This document shows positions 57,998 through 64,000 of a stretch of 64,000 nt of DNA, one piece after another. The stretch comes from Hansfordia pulvinata. Its lineage: Eukaryota; Ascomycota; Sordariomycetes; Xylariales. The DNA lies in assembly GCA_006538405.1 (NCBI GenBank), contig BJKQ01000020.1, forward strand, positions 124,001-188,000, read 5' to 3'. The notes beneath the pieces were generated by a model that was given only the letters and a program-made list of their open reading frames with translations, was not told the origin of the DNA and made no database searches. The number at the start of each line of letters is the position of its first letter. Within the stretch, counting starts at the first letter, position 1. Both the position numbers and the translations under genes were made by a program.

Positions 57998-59850
57998 TCA
58001 TTCTTGCTGTCTCCGCAATATGAAGATCTTCGGCTCCAGCCGCGGGCCCGCCCACCACCCCCCCGTCAGCTTCGTGACCCGGCCTCTGATCGCTTCCACC
58101 AGGGCGCCTCTGCCAAGAGTCAAGTCGCCTCTGCCAGGCGCGAGAGCCTCGCTGCCCGGCCTCTCTAAGCCGGATCTCGCAACCTCGAAGCCTGCGAAGC
58201 CGTTGACACAGCCCACGGTCTGCCAGGGTCCTCCCAGAACCGCTGACCGGTTCTCGGCCAGGACATAGTCGAACCGATCCCAATATCCTGCCGACAGCAT
58301 CTTCCCAGCGTCCGGCTCCTCGCCGTCGAGGCTGGCGCCGGTGAGAGAGATCCTCTCCGCGTCTGGCACTGGCCACGGCAGCCGGGAGGAGTAGCGCCCG
58401 AAAGGCGTGACGCCAGTCATGCGTGATAGCGCGTCGGTATAGACCTGGATGGGTCGCTGCTCTACCGGTGGCGTTGCGGAGGTCGGTGAGCTCATCGCTA
58501 TCACTTTGTGTAGCTCGTCAAGAGCCTCGCCCCCGGGATAGTTGAGCGAAGAGGCCAGTAGCTTCCCGCAGGAGGCCGCGAAAGAGATGAGAATAGATGC
58601 CTTGATGACGAGCGACGCCCATTCGAGCCGACGAGTCCTCTTGGGGCTGGGCGACGCGACGCGGCTCGCCCCCAGTGCTGCTGCGGCTGTGAGAGGCGGT
58701 ATGGTGTAGAAGATGAAGCGAGGCTCCTTGTGCCCTAGGAAGGAATAGACGGCAATGAAGGCGAGGCCGGGCAAGACGAGAAGCCGCGATTGCCGGCTCG
58801 TTTCCGTGTTCCAAATCGAGTAGGCGATCAAGCAGAAGGTGACCGGGTTCGCGAAGATCCTCGGCAGTGCGGCGGTAAAGTAGTAGTGCCAGGGGAAGTG
58901 CCCCATTCGGCCGACTTGCCAAGAATGGCGTTGAAGTGGAAAGCCCAAAGCTCAGGCCAAATAGGGGTTTGCCAGAAGAAGGAGTCGACGACCACAGTCG
59001 TAGTCAGGGCCACAGAGAAAGAAACTAGGAAGGTGGTGACCACGGAGCGCAAGGAAATCCGATACGCAGCTAAGCCGTACAATGTCGTGGTTATCAGGAG
59101 GATAGCTATCTCCGATCTGAAAATCGTGGTGGCCAAAGTGAGTAGCGCAATGGCTCTTCCCCAGCGACGCGTACAGGAGCTTTGATCATGTACCGGCAGC
59201 ATCTGGCCGAAAGCTGCCGTTGCTTGAGTGCGAATTGACTGGTTAGCTGTCAAGGCTACTCTCGCTTATGGAATGAATAAGACCGATAAAGTACTCACTC
59301 AAGCCGAATGCAAACGTATTAGGCAAGGTTCTGGAAATATAGAACATGATGTGGAATTGGGTGGCCTGCAACACCAGATACCACCGCCCAGCTGATGTGC
59401 CGAATGCTCTAGTAATGTTGGCTTTGAAATGCAGGAGGGCAGCGGCATTCAGAAGCCCCAAGACGCATCTCATAGCAAGTTGAGCGTATTGAACGCCAAT
59501 AACAGTGACGATCGGGCGGGTCAAGCTGGCCATCAGCAGTGGCCCGACAAATGTTCTAGGGACGGGCCCTGGGGACTCGAAATGGTCATATTGAGAAGAG
59601 AGACGTTCGTGGACATTGGAGAGCGGAACGCCAAATGTCAGAATGTCATGTGTCGCTTGGATGTTGAACAGTTCCTCGATTTTGGTGAAAGGAGTGACCA
59701 GCAGGTGGATTATCATGAACGTGGGTATGGAAAGTGATAGGACAGCATCTACAAGACATGATTGATTAGCTACGATGCCCGTGAGTCGGGGCGCCACCAC
59801 GACTTGGATTCATCGCTGCTCGCCCGACACTTACCCCATGTTGTCATCAT
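57998..59850 (-). CDS. ALG12: ALG12, dolichyl-P-mannose alpha-1,6-mannosyltransferase (GT22)
   Basis: ER-lumen mannosyltransferase that adds the eighth mannose to the lipid-linked oligosaccharide for N-glycosylation. Exons 59850-59835, 59748-59299 and 59222-57998 join in phase; about 563 residues. Family signs: PFTKIEELFNIQATHDILTF near the N-terminus, the YDHFESPGPVPRTFVGP segment, SAGRWYLVLQATQFHIMFYI, a WGTSPWHYYF-type motif, GHKEPRFIFY and many membrane segments. The frame slips near 58892-58904; one more C in the C4 run (minus strand) restores the PWHYYF motif, so a sequence error is likely in this conserved gene. The start MMTTWD fits the short N-termini of relatives; an in-frame ATG at 59955 would add 35 residues. 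Confidence 0.9.
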
Positions 59851-61629
59851 CGCCGACCAAAGTGGCCCTGCTGGGACTGAATCGAGAGATAACCTTGAAA
59901 TAAATTGACGCCGAGGAACATCTGACTGAGTCAAACAGTATTCAAAATAGGCCATAAATCGTCGACAGCATCGTGGAGGCGAGTATTGTGTGCTGAGGGC
60001 TCAATGAAGACTATGTCAAGAACTGTAAGCGGAGAGACGACGTGAAGCAAAACTGAATCCTCGAGGCGAGTGTCAGTCGTGTGTTATGTTCAAAAAGGGT
60101 GGTCGAGCCAGCCCACCAGCTAAGACAACGCGGCCTCGTCCAAGTTTGATGATCTCACAAAAATACATCATGACTAATAGGCTATGGCGCGATGGGGTAG
60201 AAGGATAAACACCAACTAAACGAATAGGAGACTCCTCAGAGGGAGCGCTACGGATGGAGACGTTCATCCTTCGCTAGCCCTACCCGCTCCCAACGCTAAT
60301 ACCGGACTGCAGCTAGAGACTGGGCATTTGCCAGCCACTTTCCTCAGGGACAGATGTATTTTGGAGAAGAGGCTGTGGCGCGACTCCAATGACATGTACA
60401 CATCGCCACTCTTTTCAGCTCGCGTCAGACTATTACTCATAAGTCTAAACGACAGGCACCGCAGCGGAGGGAAAGAAGAGCCTTAATGATATGGCCTCTC
60501 GAGAATTCCCCTGTCATTTACCGTCCGGCGTCAAGATAATGACGGCCACTATACATTGCTATCTGAAAGGTCAATAGGGTCTCTTTTCAATGCCGGCTCA
60601 TGAAGGGCAATTGTGCCATTAACGTGTGCGATGATCGCTCACTTTGTGATCCCGCTTCTTGCAAATATTGATCGTGGGCGTTCGCGTGTATGCATCTTCC
60701 CAGCAAATCTTAAAGGCGCGCACGGAGCTTAAGTCTGGCGACCGAAACACAAGTCCGTCCTCGAGGGTTCGATTCGAAGGTCTCTGAAAAGATGAACCAT
60801 CCGTCCTCCTAAAAGCCAAGCGGCGCAGTACAGTCAGGAGCTATAAAGCACAAGTTTCTCTCAATTAGCGGTATTCTATATTAGGTATGCTTTCCAGAAT
60901 AGGGTGAATAATGCAGTGGCAAACACTTGAGGCACTGGGAGCAGTGTTATTCTATAGTACGTGACAGATGAAGGATCGATGTCTATCATGTCGCAGGTTT
61001 GGTAAGCTAGACTAGTAGTCACTCACGTTCTAGTGCTGTTCGCAGTCATCCAAAAAAATTCGGATCCGCTTTAGTGGCGAGAGCTGAAGTTCTAGTGGGA
61101 GCCCAGTATCTTGTGGGAAGCCAGCTTCCTAGTTCAGGCTGGAGTGCGCTCCCTAGTAACGGTATCGAGGCGGTCTAAGACGTGGCGCTCTATCCTGAGG
61201 CATCGAGAGGGGTACTGGATAATTCTTCGGATACAACCATCCATGTGGCGACTGACTAACAACTCAGCTTGATCCATGCTGTACCATATTCAAACCAACG
61301 TCTCTACGTCTGGCACGGCCGTGGAAGGGAGTATAGTCAACTCGAAGGTGGATCCCCACGTTGATCAATTCTTCCCCAACGAAGTGGTGGAGAGATTCTA
61401 AGGGTCGAGCGATGAGAAGATACAGCGTAGGGTATGGCACACTTATAACCAGTGCCCGTCCCTTTGATCTGACCGTGCGACCCTGAAACGCTGCTCATGC
61501 ATCGCCTCGAGAAGTAACACACGATGTGGGCTGATGACAGTCATAAAGGTACGCGACCAGCCCAAGACACAAGAATGACATTCCACCCTGGAGTTACACC
61601 CTCGTCTATTTTCCAGAGCGAGATTCGAC
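59851..61629. other. Intergenic spacer between divergent genes
   Basis: Holds the promoters of ALG12 and the RING-CH gene. No gene, RNA or repeat is recognised. Confidence 0.55.
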
Positions 61630-62653
61630 ATGATTCCTTTATTACCCAGAGCTGACGAGTACTCAGATACTCGCCAATGTCGACTGTGCCTTGAAGCGGA
61701 GCTGGCACGGTTCGAAGAGGTGCAAACGGTCTCGGGTCCAAGAGCCTGCAAGGTTTATCGATCCGACTGCCCCTCTGTTGGCTATCTCATCACACCATGC
61801 CACTGCAAAGGCACCATGAAATACATCCACGAAGGCTGCCTCGACTCAGTTCGCCGCACGATCACATGCAACAACGCGGGAAGCAAATGTGGCCAATGTG
61901 GCTTCTCCTACGAGGAACAGCAGCTCGCGTGGCCTCAAAGACTCCGTCGGTCACTTTTCACCGTGACCTCTACCCTGATCTTGACCGTCGTCGCCATTTC
62001 CATCACCGCAATAGGTGCGGATTTCATCCTACATCTTGATCTAGACCCGTTGAGTGTCGTCGCCGGACTGTTCATGGACATGGACTCGACCAAGGTCGTG
62101 TTCCACCTCGAGGGCCCTCCAGGCCTAGGGCTGCTTCTTGTCAAGGGGGCCATGTCCCTGGGTACACTCGGCTTCACCTACGCCTGTTTCTCCCTGTGCC
62201 CATGGGTCCTTCTGATCGTCTGCCCATGGCCGTGGGGCAATCCGCGGCTTACATTGACGGTCACATGTCACGGCTCTGAAAACAATAGCGTACAAGACGT
62301 TAACATGGCCATGGCTTTTGTTGGCATCTTCACCTTTATAAAGGTAAGATAATGCCCGATTTAGAAGCCATCTTAGGAGACCGCAGTCAACTAACATGAG
62401 CCCCCCACAGGTCGCGCAGCATTACGCTGGCAACTGGGTCCGAACCAACCATATCCTTGGAGCTGCGACCACGCACAGCGCACGCAACGTGCGGAGGGGC
62501 GATGAAGACGATGATGGGGACTTTCTAGATGTCCGGCACCAGACCTTGTCGGACAGGGTTTTCTCTTCCAGGCTGATCCGGCCCAGCCTTCCGCGTCCCT
62601 TGAAGACCTGTTTTGAATTCATCGTTCATAACCTCTTCATGAGTATCAATTAA
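61630..62653 (+). CDS. RING-CH (MARCH-type) membrane E3 ubiquitin ligase
   Basis: Two exons, 61630-62343 and 62411-62653, joined in phase 0 across a 67-nt intron (donor GTAAGA); 318 residues. The N-terminal RING-CH (C4HC3) finger is complete: CRLC, a Cys-rich spacer, PCHCKGTMKYIHEGCL and CGQCGFSY. It is followed by membrane segments at about residues 115-138 (SLFTVTSTLILTVVAISITA...), 165-190 and 190-205. The C-terminal part contains an acidic stretch (GDEDDDGDF) and ends FMSIN. Such proteins place a ubiquitin ligase in the ER or endosomal membrane. The substrate is unknown; it is much shorter than Doa10/Ssm4. Confidence 0.88.
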
Positions 62654-64000
62654 TAGCAAGTTGCCAAATCCCCGAACTCGAATCGCCCGTGACTAAAAGT
62701 GGCGATTGCCTGTCTGCATAAGCCTCGGCCTTGACCTCGTCTACCACCCATTAGTAGAATTTGAAGCTTGTAATGGCTCTTACCAATCATGAGTTAGAAG
62801 TTCGAGCGCGTACCGGGAAATCCAGGCCATCCTACTAGTCGTGTCCAGCGAGCACCCGAGGCCTGCATCTCTCTATTTGCGCTCAGGTTGGAACCCCGCT
62901 GCTTGTAAAGGGCAAGGGAAGGGTGTCCGGTGGCCGCGGGTCTATAGCCAGTGCCTCCGGGAGTCATTCTTCTCTTCATCGACGTACCTACGCGTGGAGT
63001 ACATGGTACATACCTTATGTAGGTAGCCTCGGGGGAGGCGGGCTGCGATGTCCACCGACTTACATTGCCCTTGGCGTCGCTGGCACGAGCGTCCCCTGCG
63101 ACAGAGCCTACCTGCATCCCACCCCACCACTGAATCGCCAGGCTCTGTCGTGTATGCATCCCGTCCGACGGAGACGACGCATCCAATGGTGAGCGAACGG
63201 CCCACGAGATGAGGAAACCCCCCTCCCACGCGGGAAGGGCGGCCGATCAGCTCATTCTCCCGGCCATCGCTAATTTCGCAGGTGAAGCTTTCAGTGTACG
63301 AGTGGGAAGGTGCGACCGTGAAGAGGGGCATTTAGGCAGAAATGGCCAACTGGGGGCTGACCGGGTAACTCTCCCTTCTACACATCATTTTCGCTTTAAT
63401 ACACCTATTTGCATTGCTCCCTTTTCACGAGTACACCAAGTCAGCCTTGGCCCGCAACACAGAACCAGTCTGCCTTGAGCACTGCCTACCTCGCCCTGGG
63501 GGGTCGGAAGGGTATATGCAGACACGACGGGGTTGTCCCAACCGCTTTCAGCGGCCGGCTGCCCCGTCGTAGCCTTACCCTACCGCCCTCGGGGTATCCT
63601 ACCGCTCTGTAACGGTTCTGGCCCATGTGGGCAAATGCACTGGTAAATACAACTAGACCGCTCTGCCATGCAGGCAAAAGAAACGAGATTGACACTTCCC
63701 TGGTGCTCAATCTTACCAGCACTTATGATCCACAGGAATGCCAGGGCCAGAGCGTGACACGCTCTCAGGGCTTGGGTGGCCTGCAGGCTGTAGCCTGCTC
63801 GTCGAGCTCGTGCCATATACGGATGGGATCAACCCCCTCCCGCGCTGCATGGTGGTAGTGCATGCTGCTGTCCTGGTTGTGCATGCCAAGTTCGGACACT
63901 CCGGGGCCCACAGGCGCAGCCGGCAGATGTGCACTCTTAAGGCTCGCTCTTCCCCCTCGCCGTCAAGGGCGCCAACATAAGCGTGGACTCTCGACTTCCC
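62654..64000. other. Intergenic sequence to the right edge
   Basis: No gene is recognised. TAGGTAG-type spacer motifs occur near 63000-63025. Confidence 0.5.

Overview
The window is nuclear DNA of a filamentous ascomycete. The evidence is short spliceosomal introns (about 60-240 nt, GTRNGT donors, CTAAC/CTGAC-like branch sites), an intron-bearing tRNA-Asn, and proteins typical of Pezizomycotina: a Pbs2-type MAPKK, a SUR7/PalI tetraspan, an Hst2-type sirtuin, ALG12 and a secreted GH3 beta-glucosidase. Gene content and style suggest a Sordariomycete, possibly Hypocreales, but the species cannot be named from sequence alone.

Layout. 1-20.4 kb: secreted enzymes and housekeeping genes in GC-rich DNA: a secreted FAD-linked (berberine-bridge-like) oxidase truncated at the left edge, a secreted class 3 lipase, tRNA-Asn(GTT), a GH3 beta-glucosidase, a SUR7-family membrane protein, a sirtuin and an auxin-efflux-carrier-like transporter. 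20.4-41.3 kb: long gene-poor spacers around a Pbs2-like MAPKK, a small secreted protein and a ~1100-residue low-complexity fungal protein that starts MVSFFGLKFGG. 42.7-55.8 kb: a compartment dominated by predicted secreted proteins: a calmodulin-like protein with a signal peptide, a broken ORF, a six-cysteine protein, a PPxY-containing protein, a peptide with a Kex2-type site and, at the GC-rich far edge, a ~390-residue secreted protein of unknown family. Most of 45.5-54.4 kb is AT-rich with microsatellites, which resembles the effector-bearing compartment of many plant- or insect-associated fungi. 58-62.7 kb: ALG12 and a RING-CH membrane E3 ligase.

Data quality matters here. In six genes the reading frame breaks, and each break is repaired by restoring one missing base, usually in a short G or C run. 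The repeated direction and context, including in conserved genes such as ALG12, point to sequence errors more than to pseudogenes.

The most interesting signals are: (1) the predicted secreted calmodulin-like gene, with seven exons including a 16-nt microexon and only EF-hand 4 close to canonical; (2) the cluster of small secreted-protein genes in the AT-rich island; (3) a dispersed palindromic motif, TACGAGTA/TACTCGTA, found about 20 times, all outside called coding exons, with 11 copies in 2.1 kb upstream of the gene at 37.9 kb; (4) the systematic one-base losses. No biosynthetic gene cluster, CRISPR array or intact transposon was recognised.
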